A stretch of 64,000 bases of DNA, from NCBI GenBank assembly GCA_947167745.1, contig CAMVJE010000004.1:6203-70202 (forward strand), given 5' to 3'. The first letter of the stretch is position 1. Each line of letters starts with the position of its first letter. Source of the stretch: an uncultured Treponema sp. (GTDB lineage Bacteria > Spirochaetota > Spirochaetia > Treponematales > Treponemataceae). Under the pieces are notes generated by a model that was given only the letters and a program-made list of their open reading frames with translations, made no database searches and was not told the origin of the DNA. Position numbers and translations under genes: made by a program. Below are positions 7,356-15,482 of the stretch, piece by piece.

Positions 7356-9605
7356 ATGAAAGCGAAATTTTTGAGACTGTTTTCGATTTTAACCCTCTGC
7401 GGACTTTTCTTTGGTTTTTCGGCTTGTCAGACGGAAGGTGGAGATGAAGACTCATCGTCTAAGAAAACCGAAGAAACAAAGACCGAAGAAACAAAAAACG
7501 ATGGAACTAAAACTGATGATACACAAACTGGCGGTCAAAATACACAAACTGGCAAATACAAAATCACTTATAAGCTTAGCTATGAAATAGACAAAAATAC
7601 TGTTCCTTCAAGCTCAACATACAAGACAATTTACTTTGACGAGCCATACACCATCACAGAAGATGATCTTGCTATTCCTGAGCCAAAATCCTACATGACA
7701 GGTGAAGAATGGGTTTTTGATGGCTGGTGGAATCAAGGTTCTTCTATATCGACAAAACTTACGCCCGGTGAAATTATTGACACAAGTATAACGGTGAGTG
7801 GATTTTGGCGAACGAGGCTTTTTGGTGAGTTGCATTATGATTCAAAATATGATTCTGAACATTGTCCAGAAAATATCAATATAAAGGAAAACGAAGTTCT
7901 TACAGAAGAAAATCTCCCGGAGCTTTCATGTGAGGGGCATAATTTTAAAGGCTGGTGGACAACTATTTATTCAGATGGCAAGAGTAAGGAAATTCCTGTT
8001 ACTCCAGGCTTTAGAACTCCTATTTCGGGAAATTTTAACATCTATCTCACTGCAAAATGGGATCAAACTGTATCTTTCTCCACAGAGTATGGAACTGCCC
8101 CCGAAGCGATTTCTGTTCCAACAGGAACTTCCTTTAAAAAACTTGCTGAAATGCTCACAGAGGACACTTATATTCTTACAGATGAAGCGGATGCTTGGGG
8201 GTTCGCTGGATGGGAATGTAAAACCTCGTCGTCGTGTGGAAGCCAACTCCTCACCCCCGATAATGAAAATCTAAGCAGTTATTGGATATATTATATAGAT
8301 GAAGATATTACATTGACGGCAAGATGGGTTAGAGAAAAATATATAATCACTTTCGTAACGGAACTCGGTACAGCCCCCGAAGCGATTAAAGTCGCAACAG
8401 AAAGTAAATACTCGGATTTAAATGCTATTCTTCAATCTGATGCAGTATATTCATTACATGATGAAAATTTTTCCTTTTCTGGCTGGTATACTAGCTGGTT
8501 TGATGGTGATAGAAAAATAGAAAATTGTGGTGATGCGATAATTACAACTGATATACAACTTACAGCGAAATGGGAAGCGAAAGTATTTTCATATACGGTA
8601 AAACATTTTAGACAGAATCTTGATGACGATGAATATACTGAATTTGAATCGGAAGAGCTGACTGGTACATACGGTGAAAAAACAAAAGCAATTCCAAAGG
8701 AATACGAACATTTTACGGTATTACCTTTTGAGCAGAAAACAATCAGTTCATCTGAATCACGCGATATCAGAATTTATTATGACAGAAAGAAATATACAAT
8801 AACATTTGATACTCAGGGCGGAGGAGAAATTTCACAGCAGTTGATAAAATATCAGGGAAAAATAGTAAAACCAGACGCTCCTGAGAAAACTGGTTTTGAA
8901 TTTAAAGATTGGTGTACTATTTATTATGACAGGATTGGTGAGCATGATATTAAATGTTTTTCAATCGATGGGTTTGATTTTGACAGCGAAGTTTCTTCGG
9001 ATATGACTTTATGCGCAAAATGGATATTGCGTTGTAGTACAGATAATGATGAAATTTTTACAAAGGTAAGGGCGATATCTGGCCCTTGCGTCATAAAATT
9101 GATTGCTAATGATGCTACAGATGTAGATATTTATAATGCAATAGGATGGATAGATGGTAATGTAGGTGCTGTATATCGTTCGGGAGGGGGATATTCTGCC
9201 TTCGGATACGAATTAGATCTATCTGAAACAAATTGGGGATATGTTCACAATGCTTTCCAAATTAATGCGTATGTTACAAATATCATATTTCCCGATACAT
9301 TATATGGAATGTATGAGTATACATTTGATTATATATCACTTCTTAAGCGCCTTATAATTCCAGATAGTGTTTATTCTATACCTGTCGGCTGTTTTGATTA
9401 CTGTAGAAAACTTGAACTGGTTTCTCTGCCGGCAGACCTGAACTATTTGCATGGGTTTAGTAACTGTATAAGTTTACAAACCATAATTTTTAGGGGTACT
9501 GTTGAGCAGTGGAATAAATTATTAGAGAAATCCGAATCTATGTTTAAAGAAGCGCTCGCAGAAACTGTTATTTGTTCAGACGGTGAAGTCCCCATAAAAA
9601 AGTAA
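7356..9605 (+). CDS. Surface lipoprotein with InlB-type repeats and a C-terminal LRR_5 region
   Basis: 749 residues from the ATG at 7356, preceded by GGGAGG. Signal peptide with lipobox GFSAC (Cys24), then a Lys/Thr/Glu-rich spacer, then about five InlB B-repeat (Listeria-Bacteroides) modules of roughly 70 residues recognised by FxGWW or FxGWxxxxG followed by LTAKW or LTARW. The last about 130 residues (IIFPDTLYGMYEYTFDYIS and following) are BspA-type leucine-rich repeats. It is likely anchored in the outer membrane and exposed for adhesion or protein binding. Expression is predicted from operator-promoter copy A. Its repeats and low GC suggest accessory status. The exact number of InlB repeats is uncertain because the copies are divergent. 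Confidence 0.85.
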   Translation: MKAKFLRLFSILTLCGLFFGFSACQTEGGDEDSSSKKTEETKTEETKNDGTKTDDTQTGGQNTQTGKYKITYKLSYEIDKNTVPSSSTYKTIYFDEPYTITEDDLAIPEPKSYMTGEEWVFDGWWNQGSSISTKLTPGEIIDTSITVSGFWRTRLFGELHYDSKYDSEHCPENINIKENEVLTEENLPELSCEGHNFKGWWTTIYSDGKSKEIPVTPGFRTPISGNFNIYLTAKWDQTVSFSTEYGTAPEAISVPTGTSFKKLAEMLTEDTYILTDEADAWGFAGWECKTSSSCGSQLLTPDNENLSSYWIYYIDEDITLTARWVREKYIITFVTELGTAPEAIKVATESKYSDLNAILQSDAVYSLHDENFSFSGWYTSWFDGDRKIENCGDAIITTDIQLTAKWEAKVFSYTVKHFRQNLDDDEYTEFESEELTGTYGEKTKAIPKEYEHFTVLPFEQKTISSSESRDIRIYYDRKKYTITFDTQGGGEISQQLIKYQGKIVKPDAPEKTGFEFKDWCTIYYDRIGEHDIKCFSIDGFDFDSEVSSDMTLCAKWILRCSTDNDEIFTKVRAISGPCVIKLIANDATDVDIYNAIGWIDGNVGAVYRSGGGYSAFGYELDLSETNWGYVHNAFQINAYVTNIIFPDTLYGMYEYTFDYISLLKRLIIPDSVYSIPVGCFDYCRKLELVSLPADLNYLHGFSNCISLQTIIFRGTVEQWNKLLEKSESMFKEALAETVICSDGEVPIKK

Positions 9606-9727
9606 CTGACGAGTAAGACATAAAAGATAAAAAAGATTTTCAGTAAAATTTTTTGTTTGACTGTTATAAGATGTTGGAATATAGTTTTAAATGTAAAACA
9701 TTATACTGTTGTAAAAAGGAGAAAATG

Positions 9728-10477
9728 ATGGAATTAGAAGATTTGCAGAAATCACAAACTGAAATTGAAGAAAAAATAAAGAAATTTGCAGAAGATAATA
9801 ATCTATCTAAAAAAAGACCAAAACTGCAACCAATTACAGATGGTATTGTAAACATTCAACAATACTTTAATTCAAAATATAGAATTATGTGGGTGTTAAA
9901 AGAAGCTTATGATGATACGATGCGTCAAAACAAAAATAATAAAACTGGTGGCGGATGGTCTTTGGCAGATGATATTAATAAAAAAACTTATGATTATGGT
10001 GTTTATGTCAAAACGCTTAAACGAATTGCTTATGTAACTTATGGAATACTTAATGGAATCGAAAAATATAATAAAATTCCAGATATTGAGGAGTCTTATG
10101 TCTCTTTAAAGTCTATAGCAATCGCTAATACAGGAAAGATGCCTGCTCTTACAAATACATCTGAAAAGCAATTAAAAGACATATATAACACATGGCATGA
10201 AATTTTAATCGAGCAGATAAAAGCGTATGAACCAAATATTATTATCTTCGGTAATACATTTAATCTCTTTCAAGATGAATTAACTAAAATTTCTCCTTTA
10301 AAATCTTTAGGTAAAGATATTCAGAAAAATAAAGATATTTTTTGGTCAGAAACATTTAAATGGAAAGATGCAGTAATTATTTCAGCTTTTCATCCAGCCT
10401 GTCACTACAAAGAATCAGATTATGTTAATTCTATTTTACGGGCATTTAAAAATATAAAAAATGAAATGACTGTTTGA
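9728..10477 (+). CDS. Uracil-DNA-glycosylase-fold protein of unknown role
   Basis: 249 residues. Of two adjacent ATGs, the second (9728) lies 6 nt from AAGGAG and is preferred. An N-terminal helical segment is followed by IMWVLKEAYDD (about residue 60), NTGKMP, NIIIFGNTFNLF (about 175) and ISAFHPACHY (about 220). This order (an early strand with an acidic residue, a GNT strand, a late HP motif) recalls the uracil-DNA glycosylase superfamily, in which the HP motif contacts DNA. The typical catalytic motif of classical UDGs is not evident, so activity is uncertain. It has its own promoter-like TATACT (9704-9709) sharing 13 bases with 7232-7244. Very AT-rich, and flanked by other accessory genes. 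It could be a repair or defence protein. Confidence 0.5.
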   Translation: MELEDLQKSQTEIEEKIKKFAEDNNLSKKRPKLQPITDGIVNIQQYFNSKYRIMWVLKEAYDDTMRQNKNNKTGGGWSLADDINKKTYDYGVYVKTLKRIAYVTYGILNGIEKYNKIPDIEESYVSLKSIAIANTGKMPALTNTSEKQLKDIYNTWHEILIEQIKAYEPNIIIFGNTFNLFQDELTKISPLKSLGKDIQKNKDIFWSETFKWKDAVIISAFHPACHYKESDYVNSILRAFKNIKNEMTV

Positions 10478-10480
10478 TTT

Positions 10481-10529
10481 AAAACCCCGCCACTTGTCAC
10501 TTCTCCGAGCGAATTTCTTGTGCAATAAT
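10481..10529 (+). promoter_or_regulatory. Shared operator-promoter, copy B (nuclease gene)
   Basis: AAAACCCCGCCACTTGTCAC has the imperfect palindrome GCCA-CT-TGTC (10489-10498); TGCAATAAT ends at 10529. Centre to -10 start is 30.5 nt, matching copies A and C. It begins 4 nt after the UDG-fold stop and drives the PD-(D/E)XK gene. Confidence 0.6.
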
Positions 10530-10565
10530 TTTACTTGTTAAATAAATTAAAGGAGCTGGAAACCA

Positions 10566-11576
10566 ATGAACTACGCACTTTTTACGAATCTTTTCAAATA
10601 CAAGGAAAAGGCTGGGCAGTCGCCGCTTGAAAACTATCTTACGGAATTGTTTGCCTATATCCTCGATGAGTTTATTCAAAATAAAAATCTCGTGGCTATT
10701 ACTCTGCTGAACGATTATTTTCATATTCCTTTCTCTGAAAAAGATTTTTGCGACACAAAAGTTGAAACACAGTGCTCCTATTATGTTTGTGATTATGACT
10801 GCACTGCCCGCCCGGACATAAAAATTACGCTTCGTGGAAAAGATGTGTATTTTATTGAAAACAAAGTTGAGGCAGAAATCGCTTGGCACGGAAGTTTTGA
10901 CCAAATTGAGCTTTATGAAAAAATCCAATGTGAAAATGGCGAGATAAACAAAGGAATCCGCATTCTTTCAAAATATGCGATTTCGACCCACTCGAAAAAT
11001 TTTTCTTCTGAAAACACAGTGTTTTGGCGGCAGATTTACGGTCTTTTCAAGAAAACGAAATTTAATTCGGAAGAAAATCTTATCATACAAAACTTTTTGA
11101 ACTTTTTGGAGGAAAACAATATGGCAGTAAGAAAATCTTTGGAATTATCGGAAGGTGGGTTGAAAAATTTTTATGTGCTTTACAATTTCTTGTCAGAAAA
11201 TTTGACGGATTTTGCGGGTGAGCATGGGTATAAAGCTGTTGTTTTTGACGGAAACTCTGATTATTTTGGATTTAACATCATGTACGATAAAAAGCCGTAT
11301 ATTTGGGTTGGCTGCTATGATGAAAGTCCTGATGAAATTGTCGTTGAGAGTTATGCTGAGAATACAGAGAAACTAACAAAGAAATTAGGAAAAGTCCTGA
11401 AACCTGGCATATTTTTGACATCAAAATATGGGAATCGTATTTTTGCAAAAATCCTTATCTCAGAAATTCAAAAAGAAAAGACAGCAGAAGGACAGGCAAA
11501 AATTTTTTCTGATTGGCTGAAAGAGAATCATGTTGGTGAAATCCTCGCAGAATCCTACAACTTGATTAACGGATAG
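10566..11576 (+). CDS. PD-(D/E)XK nuclease superfamily protein
   Basis: 336 residues; AAAGGAG lies 10 nt before the ATG. The nuclease core is clear: E22 in SPLENYLTEL, D84 in ARPDIKI, E98-N-K100 in VYFIENK, and Q113-x3-Y117 in FDQIELYEK, matching the PDDEXK_4-type arrangement. These residues would bind metal and cleave DNA. The remaining 200 residues are of unknown function and may recognise the substrate. It lies downstream of the UDG-fold gene but has its own operator-promoter (copy B), so it is probably controlled together with the lipoprotein gene and the XRE gene at 11780. Proteins of this type are common in defence islands, but no methyltransferase or other known partner is present. Confidence 0.75.
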   Translation: MNYALFTNLFKYKEKAGQSPLENYLTELFAYILDEFIQNKNLVAITLLNDYFHIPFSEKDFCDTKVETQCSYYVCDYDCTARPDIKITLRGKDVYFIENKVEAEIAWHGSFDQIELYEKIQCENGEINKGIRILSKYAISTHSKNFSSENTVFWRQIYGLFKKTKFNSEENLIIQNFLNFLEENNMAVRKSLELSEGGLKNFYVLYNFLSENLTDFAGEHGYKAVVFDGNSDYFGFNIMYDKKPYIWVGCYDESPDEIVVESYAENTEKLTKKLGKVLKPGIFLTSKYGNRIFAKILISEIQKEKTAEGQAKIFSDWLKENHVGEILAESYNLING

Positions 11577-11779
11577 AAGGAGGAACGGGGTATATTCAAT
11601 TTCTTGAAAAAGCAAAAACTTGCAGGAAGAAATCCTTTACATTTTCGATGAAATCCATAGGAATGTGGGGCAGCTTGTTTTTACCAGCGACAGAAAGGAA
11701 TTGTCAGTTCAAAAACCCGACAAGTGTCACTTTTTTCTGCTGCCGAATTGTGCGATAATTTTTGTACATGGAGCAGATT
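11577..11779 (+). other. Gap with a possible degenerate short reading frame
   Basis: After a strong AAGGAGG (11578-11584) the bases 11596-11710 can be read as a coherent helical peptide only if one base is lost or gained in the A run at 11614-11618 (QFLEKAK, then NLQEEILYIFDEIHRNVGQ). This may be a broken gene remnant. The right-hand end of the gap holds operator-promoter copy C. Confidence 0.2.
11712..11759 (+). promoter_or_regulatory. Shared operator-promoter, copy C (XRE gene)
   Basis: AAAACCCGACAAGTGTCACTT holds the palindrome GACA-AG-TGTC (11719-11728); TGCGATAAT ends at 11759. Centre to -10 start is again 30.5 nt. It precedes the regulator gene itself, so autoregulation is plausible. 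Confidence 0.6.
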
Positions 11780-12574
11780 ATGGAATCATTAAGTATACAT
11801 AAAAAAATTGCGGTTTTACGGAAAATGCGCGGGCTGAAACGCTCGCAGTTTGCCGAGATTCTTGGCGTGAGCGATGATGCGATTCGCACATGGGAAAAAG
11901 GCTCGCGCACCCCAGATTCATTTCACCTTCTTGCCCTTGCAGATGCCCTGAATGTTTCCCTTGATGTATTCAGAGACGACGCTACGACTTTGGACTTGCC
12001 CCGTCCTGATTTTGGCAGTGCGGCGGCTGAATCCCACAAAAGCGAAAATCCTGCTTTTGATGGCGTTCCCCTTCGTTTTGGCAGCAGTGAGCCTGACACA
12101 AAACAAAAAGAAATCCTTGATTTTTGCTCTGCTTACCTTGAGACTCTCGACGATTCTTTTTTTATCAAAGGGGCAGGGCAGAATTCTGAATATGGAACCG
12201 GTCGGTACTTTTGGGAAAGACAGATTGATATGCTCCTGTTTATCGGTTTTATGCCGAGTTTTGAAAAAAATCATCCCGAATATGCTTTTTCAATCAGCGT
12301 GAACACAGAAAATCCCCTCGATGCCGAAGACCTTTCTGGATTTAATGCATTGCAAATCAGAGAAAGCGAATATGAAAACTGGATTTATCTTCCTGTAAAG
12401 TGCCCGCTGAAAAAAGACGGTGCCTTTTATCCCAAGGAACTTCGTGAAGCCTGCGACAAGGCTCTGGTAGATGCAATGAAAATCACCCGCAAGTCTCTGG
12501 AAAGGACAATGGAGCGTTTTATTTCGCAAAAGGCTGCTGAGAATCAGACGAAATACGGAAAATTCGCCCACTAG
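11780..12574 (+). CDS. XRE-family regulator with an uncharacterised C-terminal domain
   Basis: 264 residues from the ATG at 11780, which has GGAG 6 nt upstream; ATG 11768 and TTG 11762 in the same frame are less likely. The helix-turn-helix is at residues 5-60 (KRSQFAEILGVSDDAIRTWEKG). After a linker, a second domain of about 150 residues (EILDFCSAYLETLDDSFFIKG to the end) is not a family I recognise. It could sense a ligand or a partner protein. The gene stands directly behind operator copy C and is the best candidate to bind all three copies. Position of the site near -42 would suit an activator overlapping the -35 region. The next gene is convergent. Confidence 0.75.
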   Translation: MESLSIHKKIAVLRKMRGLKRSQFAEILGVSDDAIRTWEKGSRTPDSFHLLALADALNVSLDVFRDDATTLDLPRPDFGSAAAESHKSENPAFDGVPLRFGSSEPDTKQKEILDFCSAYLETLDDSFFIKGAGQNSEYGTGRYFWERQIDMLLFIGFMPSFEKNHPEYAFSISVNTENPLDAEDLSGFNALQIRESEYENWIYLPVKCPLKKDGAFYPKELREACDKALVDAMKITRKSLERTMERFISQKAAENQTKYGKFAH

Positions 12575-12586
12575 CCACCAGTAATT

Positions 12587-13735
12587 TTACTTTAGCCCAG
12601 CCTTAATCTCCTCCAGAACGCGCAAATCGCTGATCGCATCTTCAAGCGGCGAGACAAGCTCGCTTTGGCCGTCCAGAAAATCCACTGCGTTCTGAATCAT
12701 GCCTGAAAAGTAGCCGGTCTTTTTGGGCAGCTTGAGCTTTTGTCTGGTGAGGGAGTAAAAGCCTGTGTAAAGTCTTGATTCCTTGCGAAGGAAGAGTTCT
12801 GCAAAGCCGTTTCCGATGCAGATTTTACCCAGCGTACCCAGGATTTCGATTCTGAATTCAAAGAATTTGCTGCGGCCGCTCATTTTGATTGTGACTTCGG
12901 GGATTGTTCCGAAAGAAGTGACTACCGATTGGTAATGAGCGGAAAAATTTCGCACGATTCCTTTTTCGTCCTTAAAAACGCCTGTGACGAGAGGATTTTT
13001 CAGGATTTGGCAAGGAATTTCTTTGCTTGAAGCTGAATTCTTTTTGTCGGAAAACCCCTTGTTTTCTTCCGAACGGTCGTTAGTTTTATCCTCTTTGGCG
13101 AGATTCCCGCCCAGCAAAAACTGAATTATATCCACCAAATGCGTTCCGTCATGCAAAAGCGAATAAGTCCCGTCTTTTTCAAACTCTTCGCCGTAAATGC
13201 GCAGGCCAGAGTCCAATTCTCCGACTACCGATTGTATGTCTCCGATTTGCCCTATCATTTTGACTACCGAAAGATAGTCTTTTGCAAATCTCCGTTCGTG
13301 GTTCACCATGACAGGCACTCCACATTCTTTGGCCTTGGCACGGATTTTTTCGGCTTCTTCTGAGTTGAGGGCGACCGGCTTTTCCAGAATTACAAGGCGG
13401 GGTTTATATTCAATGGCCTTGATACATTCTTCGAGATGATTGTCTTCGTTTACAGCCACCGTGATTATATCCAGGCAGGTGACATTTTCGTAGAGTTCCT
13501 TACTTGTCGGAAAAACGAGCGTGAAATCTTTTTTGCCGTTATGCTTTCGGACATATTTACGCCAGTTTTCAAGATTCTCTTTGTTCGAGTCGGCGGCGGC
13601 AATCAGATTGATTCGCTTGTTGCCTAAAAGTGCCATTGTGTGGCTTGCGGGCTGCTCCCTTTTTTTGTCAAATCCCAGCGTGAATCCGATTCTGCCTGTG
13701 CCGACGATGGCGGCGATGTAACGATTTTGTCTCAT
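12587..13735 (-). CDS. Gfo/Idh/MocA-family oxidoreductase
   Basis: 382 residues. The N-terminal Rossmann fold shows IVGTGRIGFT (about residues 10-19) for NAD(P) binding and EKPVAL (about 137) containing the conserved Lys-Pro of the family; the C-terminal half is the mixed sheet that shapes the substrate site. A polar insertion around residues 220-245 (rich in Asn, Lys and Glu) is unusual and probably a surface loop. These enzymes oxidise or reduce sugars, inositols and related compounds in the cytoplasm; the substrate cannot be predicted. It stands alone. The ATG at 13735 has TATAAT 6 nt upstream and no Shine-Dalgarno sequence. Confidence 0.82.
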   Translation of the reverse strand: MRQNRYIAAIVGTGRIGFTLGFDKKREQPASHTMALLGNKRINLIAAADSNKENLENWRKYVRKHNGKKDFTLVFPTSKELYENVTCLDIITVAVNEDNHLEECIKAIEYKPRLVILEKPVALNSEEAEKIRAKAKECGVPVMVNHERRFAKDYLSVVKMIGQIGDIQSVVGELDSGLRIYGEEFEKDGTYSLLHDGTHLVDIIQFLLGGNLAKEDKTNDRSEENKGFSDKKNSASSKEIPCQILKNPLVTGVFKDEKGIVRNFSAHYQSVVTSFGTIPEVTIKMSGRSKFFEFRIEILGTLGKICIGNGFAELFLRKESRLYTGFYSLTRQKLKLPKKTGYFSGMIQNAVDFLDGQSELVSPLEDAISDLRVLEEIKAGLK

Positions 13736-13741
13736 GCTTAA

Positions 13742-13747
13742 ATTATA
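13742..13747 (-). promoter_or_regulatory. -10 hexamer TATAAT close to the oxidoreductase start
   Basis: On the minus strand a perfect TATAAT ends 6 nt before the ATG at 13735, with no Shine-Dalgarno sequence between; a leaderless message is predicted. Confidence 0.5.
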
Positions 13748-13781
13748 AGCGATGAAGAGCCGATGTGCTACTCTTTATGAC

Positions 13782-14210
13782 TTATGCAAACCAATTTAAA
13801 AGTGAGAGGGTGCTGCAGTCTTGCAGAGGCTCAAAATCTTTTGTATTGCGGGTGACTAAAATCATTCCGTTTGAAATTGCTGTTGCGGCGATTCTTAAAT
13901 CAGCGTCGGGCATGGGGTGTCCTCGTTTTTCAAGGCGGACTTTTAAATCCGTGTAAATCCAGGCGCAATTTTGGTCGAAAGGTAAAATCTCAAAGTAGCT
14001 TTGAATCGTATTTAATAAAAAATCTTCGAGACGCTCTTTTTTGGCTCCATCCGGCATCCTTTTGACACCATACAATGATTCTGACCATGAGACAACTGAG
14101 ATTGCGGACAGCTTTTGATTCTGGATGAGTTTTTCGCGGACTGAAGGATTGGGTTGAGGACGAGCTATTTCTGAGTAGATGTTTGTGTCGAGAAGGTAAA
14201 TTTTGCTCAT
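13782..14210 (-). CDS. PIN-domain toxin (VapC-like)
   Basis: 142 residues from the ATG at 14210, which overlaps the antitoxin stop as ATGA. It is a PIN-domain ribonuclease with acidic metal-binding residues in LLDTNIYSE (Asp8), the Glu of SWSESLYG, and PDADLRIAA, and the closing TRNTKDF motif. As known for VapC toxins, it would cleave tRNA or other RNA in the cytoplasm when the antitoxin is degraded. The upstream extension to 14222 would overlap the antitoxin further and is not needed. It pairs with the Phd/YefM-type antitoxin rather than a typical VapB, a combination that is known. Confidence 0.85.
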   Translation of the reverse strand: MSKIYLLDTNIYSEIARPQPNPSVREKLIQNQKLSAISVVSWSESLYGVKRMPDGAKKERLEDFLLNTIQSYFEILPFDQNCAWIYTDLKVRLEKRGHPMPDADLRIAATAISNGMILVTRNTKDFEPLQDCSTLSLLNWFA

Positions 14211-14515
14211 TTTGCATCCCATAAATCGGCGATTTTTGAGAATTCATTTGCGCGACTTGAGGATTCGATTTTTCGCTCGCTATTGAAAACTGAGTCGATG
14301 TCTTCGTTTGAGAGAATGGCTGCGGATTTTTTTTGCCATGAATCGAGGCTTTCTGCGAAGGGAGAGGATTTACTGGCATTTTCAAAATATTCGACAGAGC
14401 TGAGAACGGCGACAGTCTTTCCGTGCCTTGATATTTGAACTGGCTCGTTTTTTTCGACCAAATGGAGTAACTGAGTGAAATTATTTTTTGCCTCTTTGAC
14501 CGCAACGCTGTTCAT
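14207..14515 (-). CDS. Phd/YefM-type antitoxin
   Basis: 102 residues. The N-terminal half matches the Phd/YefM fold (MNSVAVKEAKNNFTQLLHLVEKNEPVQISRHGK), which binds the operator DNA as a dimer. The C-terminal half is charged and probably disordered, wrapping the toxin. A Shine-Dalgarno GAGGTGCG precedes the ATG, and a consensus promoter lies at 14533-14561. It is the first gene of a two-gene operon with the PIN toxin and most likely represses that promoter; no clear palindrome is visible between -35 and the start. Confidence 0.85.
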   Translation of the reverse strand: MNSVAVKEAKNNFTQLLHLVEKNEPVQISRHGKTVAVLSSVEYFENASKSSPFAESLDSWQKKSAAILSNEDIDSVFNSERKIESSSRANEFSKIADLWDAK

Positions 14516-14532
14516 ATTCGCACCTCAACTTT

Positions 14533-14561
14533 ATTATAAGTCTAGGTGGCTACTCTGTCAA
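14533..14561 (-). promoter_or_regulatory. Consensus promoter of the toxin-antitoxin operon
   Basis: On the minus strand TTGACA (14561-14556), 17-bp spacer, TATAAT (14538-14533): a perfect match to the sigma-70 consensus. Start predicted about 14526. Confidence 0.8.
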
Positions 14562-14593
14562 ATTTATAGCTACTTTTTTTGTTCTACTTTTCT

Positions 14594-14622
14594 TTGACTT
14601 ATGGCGGTATTTTAATTATCTT
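14594..14622 (+). promoter_or_regulatory. Promoter for the Mrp-family gene
   Basis: TTGACT (14594-14599), 17-bp spacer, TATCTT (14617-14622), about 35 nt before the ATG at 14657. Confidence 0.55.
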
Positions 14623-14656
14623 TATAGAAAAAAGAATCTGAAACAGAGGTACTAAA

Positions 14657-15478
14657 ATGGCTGAAGGATGCACGCACGATTGTTCAAGCTGCGGCTCAAA
14701 TTGTAAATCCAAGGACTTGCGGGCGACTCTCCGCGAGGGAAGTTGTGTTAAAAAGGTAATCGGAATTGTTTCTGGAAAGGGCGGCGTTGGAAAATCCCTC
14801 GTGACGGCTTTGCTGGCTTCAAAAATGAAGAAAAACGGTTTCAAGACAGCTGTTTTGGACGCTGATATTACCGGTCCTTCAATTCCGACAAGTTTTGGCG
14901 TTGCTGATCAGAAAGCTATGGGCGACAAGACAGGGGTTATTTACCCGGTCAAAACGGAAAGCGGCATCCAGCTTATGAGCATGAATTTCCTTCTCGAAAA
15001 GGAAACTGACCCTGTTTTGTGGAGGGGGCCTGTTATCGCTGGTGCTGTTAAACAGTTCTGGACGGATGTTGTCTGGAACGATGTTGATTTTATGTTCGTT
15101 GATATGCCTCCTGGAACGGGCGATGTTCCCCTCACGGTTTTTCAGTCTCTTCCTATTGACGGAATTATCGTCGTTTCTTCTCCCCAGCAGCTTGTCCGCG
15201 TGATTGTGGAAAAGGCTGTCAAAATGGCAAATATGATGAAAGTGCCTATTGTAGGCCTCGTGGAAAACATGAGCTATGTAAAATGCCCTCACTGTAACGA
15301 AGAAATCAAAGTCTTCGGCGAGAGCAACATCAACGGAATCGCAAAAGACTACGGAATCCCTGTTCTGGCGAGAATCCCAATGAGCGAGGACATTTCCAAT
15401 GCTGTCGATGAAGGCGATGTTGAGCGGCTGGACGCAGAATTTTTGGATGCGGCGGTCGATTTGATAAAAGCGGTGTAA
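14657..15478 (+). CDS. Mrp/ApbC-family iron-sulfur carrier ATPase
   Basis: 273 residues, GAGGT before the ATG. A deviant Walker A SGKGGVGKS covers residues 39-47, Asp in DADITGPS, and DMPPGTGD mark the MinD/Mrp P-loop group. An N-terminal Cys cluster (Cys5, 9, 12, 16) resembles the Nbp35-type ferredoxin-like extension, and the C-terminal C210-x2-C213 motif would bridge a 4Fe-4S cluster in the dimer. The protein is expected to bind and transfer Fe-S clusters to apo-enzymes in the cytoplasm. The stop lies 4 nt before the inverted repeat of the GxxExxY unit, which seems to have entered between this gene and the C_GCAxxG_C_C gene. Confidence 0.88.
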   Translation: MAEGCTHDCSSCGSNCKSKDLRATLREGSCVKKVIGIVSGKGGVGKSLVTALLASKMKKNGFKTAVLDADITGPSIPTSFGVADQKAMGDKTGVIYPVKTESGIQLMSMNFLLEKETDPVLWRGPVIAGAVKQFWTDVVWNDVDFMFVDMPPGTGDVPLTVFQSLPIDGIIVVSSPQQLVRVIVEKAVKMANMMKVPIVGLVENMSYVKCPHCNEEIKVFGESNINGIAKDYGIPVLARIPMSEDISNAVDEGDVERLDAEFLDAAVDLIKAV

Positions 15479-15482
15479 GGAG

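Noticed and set aside
11620..11802. 60-codon frame starting with TTG before the XRE gene
   Set aside because: It runs through operator-promoter copy C and has no ribosome site; at most a broken remnant.
13765..14065. Plus-strand frames opposite the PIN toxin
   Set aside because: They are shadows of the VapC-like gene, which has the ATGA overlap and catalytic residues.
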